Positions 21,701 to 29,953 of a stretch of DNA of 64,000 nucleotides are shown piece by piece (the stretch's first letter is position 1; every line of letters starts with the position of its first letter). Under the pieces are notes generated by a model, which saw nothing but the letters and a program-made list of their open reading frames with translations, did not search any database and was not told the DNA's origin. This DNA is from Sergeia podlipaevii (lineage: Eukaryota; Euglenozoa; Kinetoplastea; Trypanosomatida; Trypanosomatidae). Made by a program: the position numbers and the translations under genes. The stretch is from contig JASANZ010002260.1 of the NCBI GenBank assembly GCA_030849805.1, forward strand, positions 1-64,000. The letters are read 5' to 3'.

Positions 21701-22015
21701 CTGCGAGCACATGGCAATTGTATGAGGTACAAACCCATCCACGCGCTCGGCGTGCTCAATCAAGGAGCGCATCATCCGGATGGACACCATAACGCGATCT
21801 TGTCTACGATGCTCAAGATGAACCGTAAGCAACTTGCTAATCTTGCGACACACGCGTGGAATGCGCTCAGAATTACTAGCAACGTAGTTGTTGAGCTTGC
21901 CGAGAGCCTCTTCATCAGGGCCACCATGAATATCCTCCGGGTACACGGAGACAACGAAGCCCTTGAAGCGATATTTACTCTCCTCGGAGCATGTACAGCT
22001 GCTACTCGCACCCAT
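18707..22015 (-). CDS. EFR3: EFR3-like plasma-membrane scaffold of the PI4-kinase complex
   Basis: A protein of 1102 residues. The N-terminus (MGASSSCTC) fits an N-myristoylation site (Gly2, Ser6) with palmitoylatable Cys7 and Cys9. It is followed by a Y-x-x-x-VYPED word, a K-L-x-x-Y element and the L-I-E-H...VDGFVPHTIAMCSQLL helix pair, which match the conserved start of EFR3/rolling-blackout proteins. EFR3 is a palmitoylated alpha-helical-repeat protein that anchors YPP1/TTC7 and PI4-kinase III alpha at the plasma membrane to make PI4P. Residues about 30-700 read as ARM/HEAT-type helices. From about 750 on the chain is low-complexity (Ala, Ser, Thr, Asp), with an acidic stretch near 1030. 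The ATG at 22015 gives Gly2; the frame extends upstream only to a TTG. The next gene downstream, a myotubularin, also acts on phosphoinositides, but I infer no coupling. Confidence 0.8.
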   Translation of the reverse strand: MGASSSCTCSEESKYRFKGFVVSVYPEDIHGGPDEEALGKLNNYVASNSERIPRVCRKISKLLTVHLEHRRQDRVMVSIRMMRSLIEHAERVDGFVPHTIAMCSQLLATSGVDLYKVGAADLLCILCSRLDEDPRYESSRRLISDHKQELLEPLRGMAERDLASHANVMATQVRYAALLAIGHIATCLDSALAGDVNKLIVPILTNLISHLRLAAKRPVSDSDIKALTTVDAQPPTTSVQLPPKDYFLAYTLGCRFAIGAVAGCVTTASVGSFLSLIVDLMHAQKAWATPFAPTIILQAIVCYMERRPQRLGFAVYQCLCEVGVVNKDAGVRVGILRGLAVCVVEVPMTGGRPQLALKYLLSVARLPVQGYGGASSIAAATTEDEGEDGDISLDDVSAARTTCHISSAAISSNVAQATQDACVDVVRGLYISTYRQRSAPQMQSLLIALLKSLREAGQEAIAIGEGAATSKKSNWRTVLMLRFMAVASPYMRTVPPSDRSALDIVSVLQPFIDPKDGALYGDDLHRTLAIRVLRGALAGVPDYGSSTSTTSTEIPLQQPQPLSSVLDISMVSHSSLSIPLLSLGTSDVIETDVRDIEAAKQWVNSMMLDTTTISPRCVVEVANVVAAIMAGSRGISSLPFVLHYLYTLQQHCAGESVAAAAAEKVASMEVSTTPTSPLTRAWLHMSIAVLARLGKTYDCPELTEYCVKQILSARVAAGETASCFSSELILEDTAADATPNTRRRWRSERFTVCGLSTVPGDAKRHPLTSEPATLQGITTLPSFVHIAHLLAVSLEGRGGDISTVLACDSQDVVALTAAIEHACVWSDEPEADRVPAAAATVEPPEKDNCSSPLGTKNATAKAAAEFAAPSPPSVGSTTSRQSSMYAATEADDNNVAALIAGPSTVIFSLDVPQERTAKLNTVSITLHDDTAQDGVGEELKFSSSANTVAKRVAEVLAHCGVNQSTSLVGPGTSVGPLPALRGASQDPPSSPSATPGQGAAQLALNGKGSTRHHDANIRISLDDVLDGEDDDDEEVNTLESPVHSPCIMSSLSPHNGGALLQQGVLTMLVPRGGKTAASDISRSGKRPPLQAKLPSSRYVELI

Positions 22016-22083
22016 CTTCAATCAATGTCAGCCAAAGCAGAAAAGAATAGGAGAGAGAGAGAGAGAGGGAAAAAAGGGAAAAA
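22016..22083 (-). promoter_or_regulatory. Predicted trans-splice acceptor abutting the EFR3-like ATG
   Basis: On the transcribed strand, pyrimidine tracts cover about 22083-22032. The first AG after them is at 22017-22016, immediately before the ATG at 22015. No other AG lies between. If this AG is used, the mRNA has no 5' UTR beyond the spliced leader. Confidence 0.5.
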
Positions 22084-22689
22084 AAAGTGTTGAGCAAGAA
22101 TGCCACCGCTCGGTGTCTCTTACCAATATCTATACAACTAGCTTAAAGAAAAATAATAGCACCAGCAAAAAGAAAAAAGAGAAAGTGACCTCTCTATTCT
22201 TTCGTTTCTATAATATACCCTACGCTACGTGCTCTCTCTCTCTCTATATATATATAGTAAACTCAGGTTGTATGGTCTCTCGTGAAGAGTTGCACACAAT
22301 CCCTTTGCCACAATATTCCAGCAAGAACGAAAGCGTGCACTAACAAGAAAAGAAACCTGTCTTTCTATATAGAAGATATAAAAGACTATGTAAAAACTGA
22401 ACAAAGCAAAAAAAAAAGAAAAAAAAGGATACAAATGTGTGTGAATTGAAACGAAGAAAGCTGACAAAAAAGCCTCCCTTTACTAATACTGGAGATAGAA
22501 TAGAAACGAAAAAAAAAAGACGATCGTATGTCACAGCAAACATTAAAACAAAAAAAAAATGTCAAAACAGGAAAATAGCGCATGCCGATAACGCTTTCAG
22601 TACAAACCCTACTATTGTTAGTGCTAATGTTAATGTTATTATCATTGTTTTAAGGGGAAGACTCCGATAAAAAAAAAATTTGCACACTA
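22084..22689. other. Intergenic region
   Basis: No gene seen. A-rich on the + strand with (TC)n and (TA)n at 22226-22256. It serves as the 5' region of the EFR3-like gene and the 3' UTR of the Maf gene. Confidence 0.6.
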
Positions 22690-23376
22690 TCATAACGCAA
22701 TATCTCCCGACGTGATAAGATCCGCGATCTCTGCACACACTCGCTGCAAGGGCAAGCCCATCACATTACAAAAATCACCTTCTATGCCCTCAACAAAGCA
22801 CATGGCACCATCCTGGATGCCATAAGCGCCAGCCTTCCCGACCCAGTTGCTCGGTGTCGCGACAAAGGCGTCAATCAACTCATCACAAAGATCCGCTATG
22901 TGCACAGTGGTAACAGCAATGAACTCACGCCTAGCCAACTTTCCAGTGTGTGCGCTACAATACAGAAGCACTACTCCCGTAGACACCTGATGCGTCGTGC
23001 CAGAGAGAGAATGCAGAATAGCGCGCGCATGTGCGGCATCGCGGGCCTTCTCAATGATCATTAATGGAGTCGTCGGTAGCGAGACGACGGTATCAGCGGC
23101 AAGCAGGATATCAAAAGGTACCGCATCACTACCTCTGCTAGTGACGCTCTCGGCTTCCATGTGCTTTGCAACATCCTCGGCCTTGCAGCGCGCGGTGCTC
23201 AGCGCGTACTCACCGCCAGAGGGAAAAAGGGACTTATCAAGGTCTTCCGCAAAATCAGACACTCTTACCTCCACAGTGCTGAGGCCAATGCTCTGAAGGA
23301 GGCTGAGACGGCGTGGTGAGCTAGAAGCCAGCACCACACGCAGCTTCTTCAACGCATCGATATATTGAATAATCAT
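22690..23376 (-). CDS. MAF: Maf-type nucleotide pyrophosphatase
   Basis: A protein of 228 residues, close to the usual 190-220 of the Maf/ASMTL family. It has the family signature LASSSPRR at residues 15-22, the later ADTVV (catalytic Asp region), LSGTTHQVSTGV, and the C-terminal KAGAYGIQDGA...I-x-G-D-x-x-NVMGLPL block. Maf enzymes hydrolyse non-canonical or methylated nucleoside triphosphates (dTTP, UTP, m7GTP and others) to the monophosphate, acting as house-cleaning factors in the cytosol. All the signature blocks are intact, so it should be active. Start is the ATG at 23376. Upstream in-frame codons run through the pyrimidine tract and splice acceptor (AG at 23399-23398) and are probably absent from the mRNA. 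Confidence 0.92.
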   Translation of the reverse strand: MIIQYIDALKKLRVVLASSSPRRLSLLQSIGLSTVEVRVSDFAEDLDKSLFPSGGEYALSTARCKAEDVAKHMEAESVTSRGSDAVPFDILLAADTVVSLPTTPLMIIEKARDAAHARAILHSLSGTTHQVSTGVVLLYCSAHTGKLARREFIAVTTVHIADLCDELIDAFVATPSNWVGKAGAYGIQDGAMCFVEGIEGDFCNVMGLPLQRVCAEIADLITSGDIAL

Positions 23377-23460
23377 CCTTTCCTTCTTAGTCAATCTCTG
23401 TATGTTTTGGTGACAGGAGAGAAGAAGAAAAAAAAAATAAGAAAGGACAAAAGAAAAGCA
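23377..23460 (-). promoter_or_regulatory. Predicted trans-splice acceptor of the Maf gene
   Basis: A purine-rich + strand segment at 23407-23460 is a pyrimidine tract on the transcribed strand. The first AG after it is at 23399-23398, leaving about 21 bases of 5' UTR before the ATG at 23376. Confidence 0.45.
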
Positions 23461-24087
23461 GTTATTAAAAGGCACGAGATATAGAAGAAGAAAAGGGCAA
23501 GCTATCGTTGTACCCTGTAACACTCCTTCTGTGGTTATCGAAAAAAAACTAGCATTATATCAGCCCATTGCTATCACAATGTGGTCTGCCGCCTTCACTT
23601 TCTTCTTCTATTGCTAAAAGAGAGAAAAGAAAATGAATGAGATACGGGTGCGCCAAGATGAGCAAGATGTTTCTTATTCTCCTTCTTTTTCTTTCACAGC
23701 CAAGTGCATCCTGTGCTACACAGCAGTAGCTAAAAAAAAAGTATCAATTGAAAATATCTATGAAGTACAATGGATAAAGTAAAAAAAAAAAAAAGAAACA
23801 GTACAAGGCAAAAAAAAAAGCACCCTCGCTCCATCCTCTCTCTCTCTTTCTCAGCTCTGTATCTCTCCCTCTCTCTATATATATATGTAATGAGGAGTTG
23901 CGCCACAAGCGCCTCCCATCCTCACACACGCTCGCTTCGCTGCTATTGTAGTTGTTGTATCATTTTTTTTAAGCACACAAAAACCAAAAATCTCAACGCC
24001 AGCGTGGCAAAGGAAACAGAAGAGAGAGAGATAAAGAAAGGAACTGAGGAGGAAGAGAAAAAGCGAAAGATTGCCTTAACAGTAAAT
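23461..24087. other. Intergenic region
   Basis: No gene seen. AT-rich with poly-A runs near 23780-23820 and (CT)n/(TA)n near 23840-23887; presumed 3' UTR of the BRO1-like gene next to the Maf promoter-distal signals. Confidence 0.6.
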
Positions 24088-26979
24088 TTACTTCTTCGCC
24101 GCCCTCTTCGCCGCTGGCTTCTTGGCAGCTGGTTTCTTGGCAGTGGACTCCTTCATCGCAGGTGTCTTGGACCTCGACTGTGCCGGCTTCGCAGCTGGCT
24201 TCTTACTGGCTGCCCGCTTGCCCGTAGGGGTGTTGCTGCGCGACGGAGGCTTAAGCGCGGCAGTCTTGTTGGCCTTGATCGCGCTAAGGAGGGAGCCGCT
24301 CACTTTAGCCTTGGTGATAACTGCGGATGATCCATCCGCTCTGGCCCGCTTCCTCGGGGCCTCCTCCGCCGAATCGTCCTCGTCCTCGTCCTTCTCTTCA
24401 TCTGCGCCGCTGTGGCATTCAGCAAACACCTCCGACGGCGGTGTCTCGGAGCGTGCGCGCTTCAAAGAGGCCCTGGGAGACTTCGCAGAAGAATTTTTCT
24501 TCGGTGTGGGGGATCGCTTCTTTGGCGTAGGCTTCTTCTTGGATGAGGTAGTAGTTGTCACCGCTTGCTGCTCTTCTTCTTCCTCTGTCTCATTCTCGGG
24601 TTCCCTCGCCTCATGCCACTCGGTGCTATCCCCTTCGGCTGACTCAGCATCTGGCTCCATGCGCAGCGTCACCATCTCCCTCCGCTCAAGCGGTGTCACC
24701 ACCACCCGCTTGCACTCCTCCTCCAGCACCGACGTCGTCTCGTCTACCATCTCCACAAGCTGCGGGGCCACGCGAACTGCCTCCCGCACTGCCTCCATGG
24801 CTACCACCACATCGTCCCAGTAACGGGGGTCTTTGAGAGGTTTAGCGGACGCAAGCAAGGTCTGAGCCTCATGCGCTGCACTCCCTACCAGCTCCATTGT
24901 GAGCCGAATATCGTCCTCCTCACGGCGTTCGTCATCCTCGCCGTCAACGAGAGGCTTTCCCTGAAACTGGACGACGTGCTCAGCGGCGGTCTCGCAGACC
25001 TGCTGAGCCCCAGCTGCATACCCAGTCGCCTGCACGGCCTGCGGTGCCAGTGCCGCCCACAGCTGCGTCTCTTCGTCTGCTGAGTTGTCCAAAGAGCCAT
25101 TGGCAGCTGCAGCTTCGAGCGCGGGCCGCACGTGCTGATTCCACAACGTCTCCGCGGCCGCCATTTGCTCCCACCACTCTCTTGCCTGCTGGAGTGCACT
25201 CGTGCTCGCAGGGTGAGCAGCACACAGTGCTCCAATGTACGACTGCTTGGTCTCCAGCCACTGCTCGGCAGCGCTTTCATGCGCTGTGCACGCACGATCG
25301 ACCGCGCCACGCGTGATGTGCAGTGTGTCTGTGATGGAGCCGTGAGAGATGAGTGGAGCCACCGCACGTACAGCAACAGAGATGTTCTCTGGAAGCGTAA
25401 AGGACTCTATTTCGGCCACCACTCTCCGCATCGCATCAATATTGCGCAAGGACGTTTTGAGAAGACTGGCTTTCCTTTCATGTTTGCTCATCGCGGCAGC
25501 CAGCGTGTTGGGGGCTGGCATGTCTCTGAAGAAGAGAGCACAGTCGCCCTGCCTCTCCTTGGCACCAGCTGCGTCTTGTAGAAGAAAGCGAGGCAGCGTC
25601 ACAGTGGCTGCAGCCGCGCTACCGCCCGAGACAACGGCGAGTTCGTCCAGAGTGGGTACATCCACGCGCGCTGCGGCTGCAGAAGCTGGACGACTTAAAT
25701 ATACAATTCTGTTCTCTCGGGTGTACTTGGCAAGAAGACTAAACACCTCACGCAAGAGAGGGTGAAAGAGCGGGTAGGCACGCACCAGATCGTCGGTGTC
25801 ATCTACCAGGCGCGCCAATTTACTGAGAGTCCTCCGTGCCTCTGCGATGCCTTCCTCTTCATCTTCCTCCGCGGCACGTGCAGGGTCATTACCGAAGAAT
25901 GAATCATCCACTGTAGCATTCTTCTTTCCACCAACACCGAGAAGTCCAGTGAAGAAATTGGTGATGGATGACTTTGTAGTGCCGCTGCCGTTGCTACCTA
26001 ATGTGCGCTTCGCGTCCCATTGTGTCACCACCTCAGAGAGCAGTTGCAGCGCATAGCGCGCGTGTGCAAGTGCGTTCGCCATGTCAGGCATCTTGGGATC
26101 CACACCAGCGTAGTAGTGCTCTGCGCGGTGCCGATGGTACGCCGCAAGCAGCACAATCGGGAGCCAGCGGAGCGTGGAGTGTGAAGTGACGGAGGGAGGA
26201 AGGGAGAGAGAGGCCGCATGAAAAGCAAGGCGGCCCAACAAGTCTGGCTTATGCGAGAGTGCCTCAGAGGACACAGAGTACACGTACTTGGCCACCGCAG
26301 AAAGAACACGTGCGAGCGTGGCGGTGGTTGGCAAGTCCACGTCGTGCCCCGCGGCGCGAGTAGGGGCAGCTGCCCTGTCATCTGCAACCGCGCTGGCCCA
26401 CGCAGTAAGCTCTGTACACGCCTGAAAACGCTTGGCAGCTGTCCTCGCGCTGAGGTTTGAGGTAGTTACTACAGGCCTCCCGCCCACTACCTTCACCGCC
26501 GCGCCGGCTCTATCCATTTCATGCATCTTGGAAAGGGCAAAGTCCTCCAGCCCTGTCTTCATGATTGCCACTGCAGCGTTATGGAGTACGTGTACAGCCT
26601 CAGCAGCAGGCGTCGACACCACCAAAGTCGCTGGCACACCAGCAAGGAGCTGGTTGCCCTTGGCGCGTGGAGGAATGTGAAGGAGTTGCCGCATTTCCGT
26701 AGGCCACGCCGTCACGGCCGTATCCAATGCCACTAGTAAGCGGCAATATTCAGCTGCACGGCTGATGCCATCACCGCCTCCAAGCGAGGGCACATTTGAT
26801 GCGGTTGAGATGATCGTGTCCACGTATGCGCTTGGAGCGGCGGCGGCACAGGTGTTCATGGTGGTGAGGGTGTTAAGCGTAGAAAGAGGCACTGGCTGGC
26901 CAGCGATATCAAGAGCATCCTGCACGCATGTCACCCAGTTCACTGAAGCTGTACGGCTGGTGTGCTGTGGAACAAACAT
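24088..26979 (-). CDS. BRO1-like domain protein with histone-H1-like tail
   Basis: A protein of 963 residues. Residues about 70-440 resemble a BRO1 domain: a Y-C-R-L-L-V-A-L-D...WP helix like the Y-x-x-L-x-A-L-E-x-R-F-P of ALIX/Bro1, an AVHVLHNAAVAIM helix at the place of V-L-F-N-I-A-A-L, and a later helix pair ending AHARYALQLLSE. BRO1 proteins bind ESCRT-III (CHMP4/Snf7) in endosomal sorting and abscission. Residues about 500-770 are helical and could be a V-like segment. From about 812 the chain changes to Lys/Pro/Ala-rich blocks with PTPKKR- and KRAR-type words, an acidic patch near 855-875, and a final KKPAAKK repeat as in kinetoplastid histone H1. Such a tail suggests nucleic-acid or nuclear contact and is unusual for this family. 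Start is the ATG at 26979. BRO1 assignment is by eye. Confidence 0.55.
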   Translation of the reverse strand: MFVPQHTSRTASVNWVTCVQDALDIAGQPVPLSTLNTLTTMNTCAAAAPSAYVDTIISTASNVPSLGGGDGISRAAEYCRLLVALDTAVTAWPTEMRQLLHIPPRAKGNQLLAGVPATLVVSTPAAEAVHVLHNAAVAIMKTGLEDFALSKMHEMDRAGAAVKVVGGRPVVTTSNLSARTAAKRFQACTELTAWASAVADDRAAAPTRAAGHDVDLPTTATLARVLSAVAKYVYSVSSEALSHKPDLLGRLAFHAASLSLPPSVTSHSTLRWLPIVLLAAYHRHRAEHYYAGVDPKMPDMANALAHARYALQLLSEVVTQWDAKRTLGSNGSGTTKSSITNFFTGLLGVGGKKNATVDDSFFGNDPARAAEEDEEEGIAEARRTLSKLARLVDDTDDLVRAYPLFHPLLREVFSLLAKYTRENRIVYLSRPASAAAARVDVPTLDELAVVSGGSAAAATVTLPRFLLQDAAGAKERQGDCALFFRDMPAPNTLAAAMSKHERKASLLKTSLRNIDAMRRVVAEIESFTLPENISVAVRAVAPLISHGSITDTLHITRGAVDRACTAHESAAEQWLETKQSYIGALCAAHPASTSALQQAREWWEQMAAAETLWNQHVRPALEAAAANGSLDNSADEETQLWAALAPQAVQATGYAAGAQQVCETAAEHVVQFQGKPLVDGEDDERREEDDIRLTMELVGSAAHEAQTLLASAKPLKDPRYWDDVVVAMEAVREAVRVAPQLVEMVDETTSVLEEECKRVVVTPLERREMVTLRMEPDAESAEGDSTEWHEAREPENETEEEEEQQAVTTTTSSKKKPTPKKRSPTPKKNSSAKSPRASLKRARSETPPSEVFAECHSGADEEKDEDEDDSAEEAPRKRARADGSSAVITKAKVSGSLLSAIKANKTAALKPPSRSNTPTGKRAASKKPAAKPAQSRSKTPAMKESTAKKPAAKKPAAKRAAKK

Positions 26980-27861
26980 TGGAATACAGCAAGGAAAACA
27001 ATAATAATAATAATAATAATATGATTATATAATAATATAACGATAATAATAACTGGATATCAAGCGCTGAAAATATACAAAAAAGAAAAAAAAATGGGAG
27101 AAAAATGGGGGAAAGGAAAAACTTTTTTGTAAAAAAAAAGTAATATATATCAACGCACCTGCGTTTGTGCGTTTTGTGATTGCGACCTATCAACTAATAA
27201 TAATAATAAATGGATGCACACACACACACACAAGTCCTTTGGTGTGTGCGTATGCGATGTCGTCCTTGATCTAAATAATTGCCCTCTAAAGCAATATGAA
27301 GAGACCTTTTCTTTCCTTTTCTCTAACAGTAATAGCAGGTAAATATATAAGTTGGAAAGTACAAAAAAAAAATGCAATCATGTATATATATATATATATA
27401 CAAGAACGTAGTTCAAAAAATAAGGGAGAATGTAGAGAAAAGACTCGTTGATGAGACGATGAATGGAATCATTTTTTTTTTTTGTAAAGCATTAAAATGG
27501 CAGTTTGACGAGCTGCGCTCATGCTATAAATCAACCTGTATGGAGTTGTGCGTTGTTATCGGAGAGAATATTTTGATGAGGTGGATATGTTAACGCCATC
27601 TTCCAAAAAAAAAAAAAAAAAAAAGGTATGCATTTAAAATAGAAAATTGAGTGGAGAAAAGGGGAAAATTTTACGTTTGAAAAAAAAATTCGAAATTTGT
27701 CGCACTATCCACGTAACACATCATCGTTGTTTTTTGTTATTTATAAGGTGTGATGTGTGTGTGGGTGAATAATAGACTCTTTTTGTCCTTCATGCCATTT
27801 CGTTCCTACCTACTAAATATATATGTTGATATATTCCAGAGTGTAAAAACAAAAAGAGACC
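26980..27861. other. Intergenic region
   Basis: No gene seen. Contains (AAT)n at 27001-27020, (CA)n near 27217-27232, (TA)n near 27380-27400 and a 20-A run at 27605-27624. A 73-codon + strand frame at 27372-27593 is composed of repeat-derived sequence and was not accepted. Confidence 0.6.
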
Positions 27862-29316
27862 TCACTTGCGCTTTAATATCATCAGTTGGCATCGTGTGGC
27901 AGACAGTTCCTGAATCATTTCCAACCTTTCCAAGGCATCCTGAACGTTGGGCACCTCCGCCATAACGTCAAGAACATCAGCCATTTCACTGCGCACCTTT
28001 TCAAGAAATACACTCATGCCGTCCCTGTGTGCCTCGCAGCAGAGAAGAGCAACACCGCCAGGTCTCAGCAAATTGGCAAGTGCAGGAGCTACAAGAGCGG
28101 CGATGGTGTAGTCGTACACCACGTCACTCGCCACAACCATGTCGTAAGCACCAACCAACGCATCTGGGATGGCACCAAAATCGAGAATAAAGGGATCAAT
28201 ACCTATTGGAAGATGAAAAGAGGAGGTGGTAGATCCCTCAGAGTGCGGTATATAGACTTGGTGAGCAGCCTCGCCTTTCTCCGCGAACAGTGCGGCCCCG
28301 AGTGCGAGGTGGTTGGAAGACTTGCAGCATGACTGCCTCACCTGCGCTACCACACCTGGCGCAATGTCTGTCACGTCTAGCCGGAGTACCTCGTGAGATT
28401 CCGCGCGATGGCGATCAGCATGGTCGGTGTAGTACTGCTCTAGGTGCCGCACTGCACACGTTGCCAACATGAGCGAGACGAGGCCGGGCCCGCAGCCAAT
28501 CTCAAGAATGTGCAGCGGAGTTAAAGGCGGTGTGTCCTTCGCCGCAGATGCGACCACCGACAGTCTCTCTAGCATTGGATGCCACGCCCACACATCAAAG
28601 TGCTCAATAAGATACAAGGCAAGACCAATCGCGCCAGCCCATAGCATGGCACCCGTCTCACTGTCGCAATAGTCTGCAAAACCAAAGCACACCTCCAGAC
28701 TGCCTTGTATGTGTCGGCACATCTCATGACTGTGACCTGCAGCGTTCTCGGAGCCCTTTTCATTTTGTTTCTCGATATCTGATTGCGTGGGAGTGCCATC
28801 ACTACCCCCACTACTGCAGGCGGTGTTGGAGTCTAGAGACACAGAAAGTACACAGTCCGCGTTGCGCCGCATCACTCCACCAGCGCAATTTGCGAGTGCC
28901 CCAGAAATGCGCCTCAGCACCACCTCAGCGCTCACACACTCACCTGTCATCCCCTCCTTATCCTCTTCGTCGTCGTTGTCTCCACCTTCAACTTCAAAGC
29001 CCCCGTTCAACGCCGCTTTCACAAGCCGAATGAGAAGCGGCTGCGCTTCGTCACAAGTGCGCTGGTCCGCGCCGCCTAGTGCACCAAGAGCCGCGTACTG
29101 CGCGATATCCTCCAGGAGGGTCAGCAAAGCATCCCAGTCTGCCTGTGTAGTGCTGGTGAGCGGGAGGACTGAGTGATTTTTGGCGCGGCGCTCAGCGGTC
29201 AGCACTGCAGTCTCAAGAACGTCAATAAGGCCCTGAGTGCCCCCGTAGCGCTCCTGTACTACACTCAGCGGTTTGTCGCTTGCACGCATGAGGCGCACAT
29301 TCCGTGACTGTAGCAT
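27862..29316 (-). CDS. FAM86/METTL21-type class I methyltransferase (probable protein lysine)
   Basis: A protein of 484 residues. The AdoMet-binding motif I is EIGCGPG at 272-278. The post-motif ASDVVYD (DVVYD at 398-402) is typical of the methyltransferase-16 family, which includes FAM86 (eEF2 lysine), METTL21/22 and yeast Efm enzymes. After it comes LLRPGGVALLCCE, the usual late strand. The N-terminal 260 residues are helical and not recognised; FAM86 enzymes also carry an N-terminal helical region, which fits best among the options. There are Cys-rich spots but no zinc motif. Probable substrate is a translation or chaperone protein lysine (inference). Start is the first ATG, at 29316. A poly-Asp/Glu patch near 120 is low-complexity. 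Confidence 0.75.
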   Translation of the reverse strand: MLQSRNVRLMRASDKPLSVVQERYGGTQGLIDVLETAVLTAERRAKNHSVLPLTSTTQADWDALLTLLEDIAQYAALGALGGADQRTCDEAQPLLIRLVKAALNGGFEVEGGDNDDEEDKEGMTGECVSAEVVLRRISGALANCAGGVMRRNADCVLSVSLDSNTACSSGGSDGTPTQSDIEKQNEKGSENAAGHSHEMCRHIQGSLEVCFGFADYCDSETGAMLWAGAIGLALYLIEHFDVWAWHPMLERLSVVASAAKDTPPLTPLHILEIGCGPGLVSLMLATCAVRHLEQYYTDHADRHRAESHEVLRLDVTDIAPGVVAQVRQSCCKSSNHLALGAALFAEKGEAAHQVYIPHSEGSTTSSFHLPIGIDPFILDFGAIPDALVGAYDMVVASDVVYDYTIAALVAPALANLLRPGGVALLCCEAHRDGMSVFLEKVRSEMADVLDVMAEVPNVQDALERLEMIQELSATRCQLMILKRK

Positions 29317-29953
29317 GACTTGTATCGTCCCAATATATGTATATTAAATTGATAGAGAGAGAGATATCGCACGCACTCTAACTGTATTTTCTTTTTTGAA
29401 ATCAGTACCGAGGCACACCTCTTTTCTTTTCATATGAGGTGAAAAAAAAAAAAAAGATGCTCTGTGCTCCTGTGTATAGTATATGAAAAGAGAAGGCGTA
29501 TAGTGTGTATAATGTATTTATATTTTTATATATTTTTATATATATATGTGTGTGTGTGCAGTATGAACCGCCTACCAGCAGTAATAAGTTAACAAAAAAA
29601 AAAAACGGAACATCAGATAAATGTAAAAAAAAAAGGCACAATTTAAAATTTAAAAAAAAAAGTTCAGAAGAAAGAGGGCGAGACAAGTAATTCCAACTTC
29701 ACGCAGCACGCAAAAAAAAAAAAAGATAGATAGGTGCATATATATGCATATATGCACTATTGAGGCTTACTTAAAAGGAAAAAAAAAAAAATGAACAAAA
29801 ATCATGTGCATGATAGACTTTGTCAGCGAAACGTAAAGGTAAAAAAAAAACGGAAGATATAGGAAAGACCCATTGAGACGACCACAAGAAGAGCAAAGTG
29901 AAGTGTTCATCGCTCAATAACGAATGCTTCGCTATCTTTCTTTTTCTCTGCTC
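29317..29953. other. Intergenic region
   Basis: No gene seen. Poly-A runs and (TA)n/(GT)n near 29520-29560; these supply pyrimidine tracts for the methyltransferase gene on the - strand. Confidence 0.6.

Noticed and set aside
24122..24823. 233-codon + strand frame opposite the BRO1-like gene
   Set aside because: It lies entirely antisense to the G+C-rich 3' end of a much longer gene and has a composition (Ser, Ala, Leu, Val) expected from reverse reading of Lys/Ala/Pro codons; no motif.
27372..27593. 73-codon + strand frame between the BRO1-like and methyltransferase genes
   Set aside because: It starts in a (TA)n tract and opposes the block; composition is not protein-like and no family was recognised.
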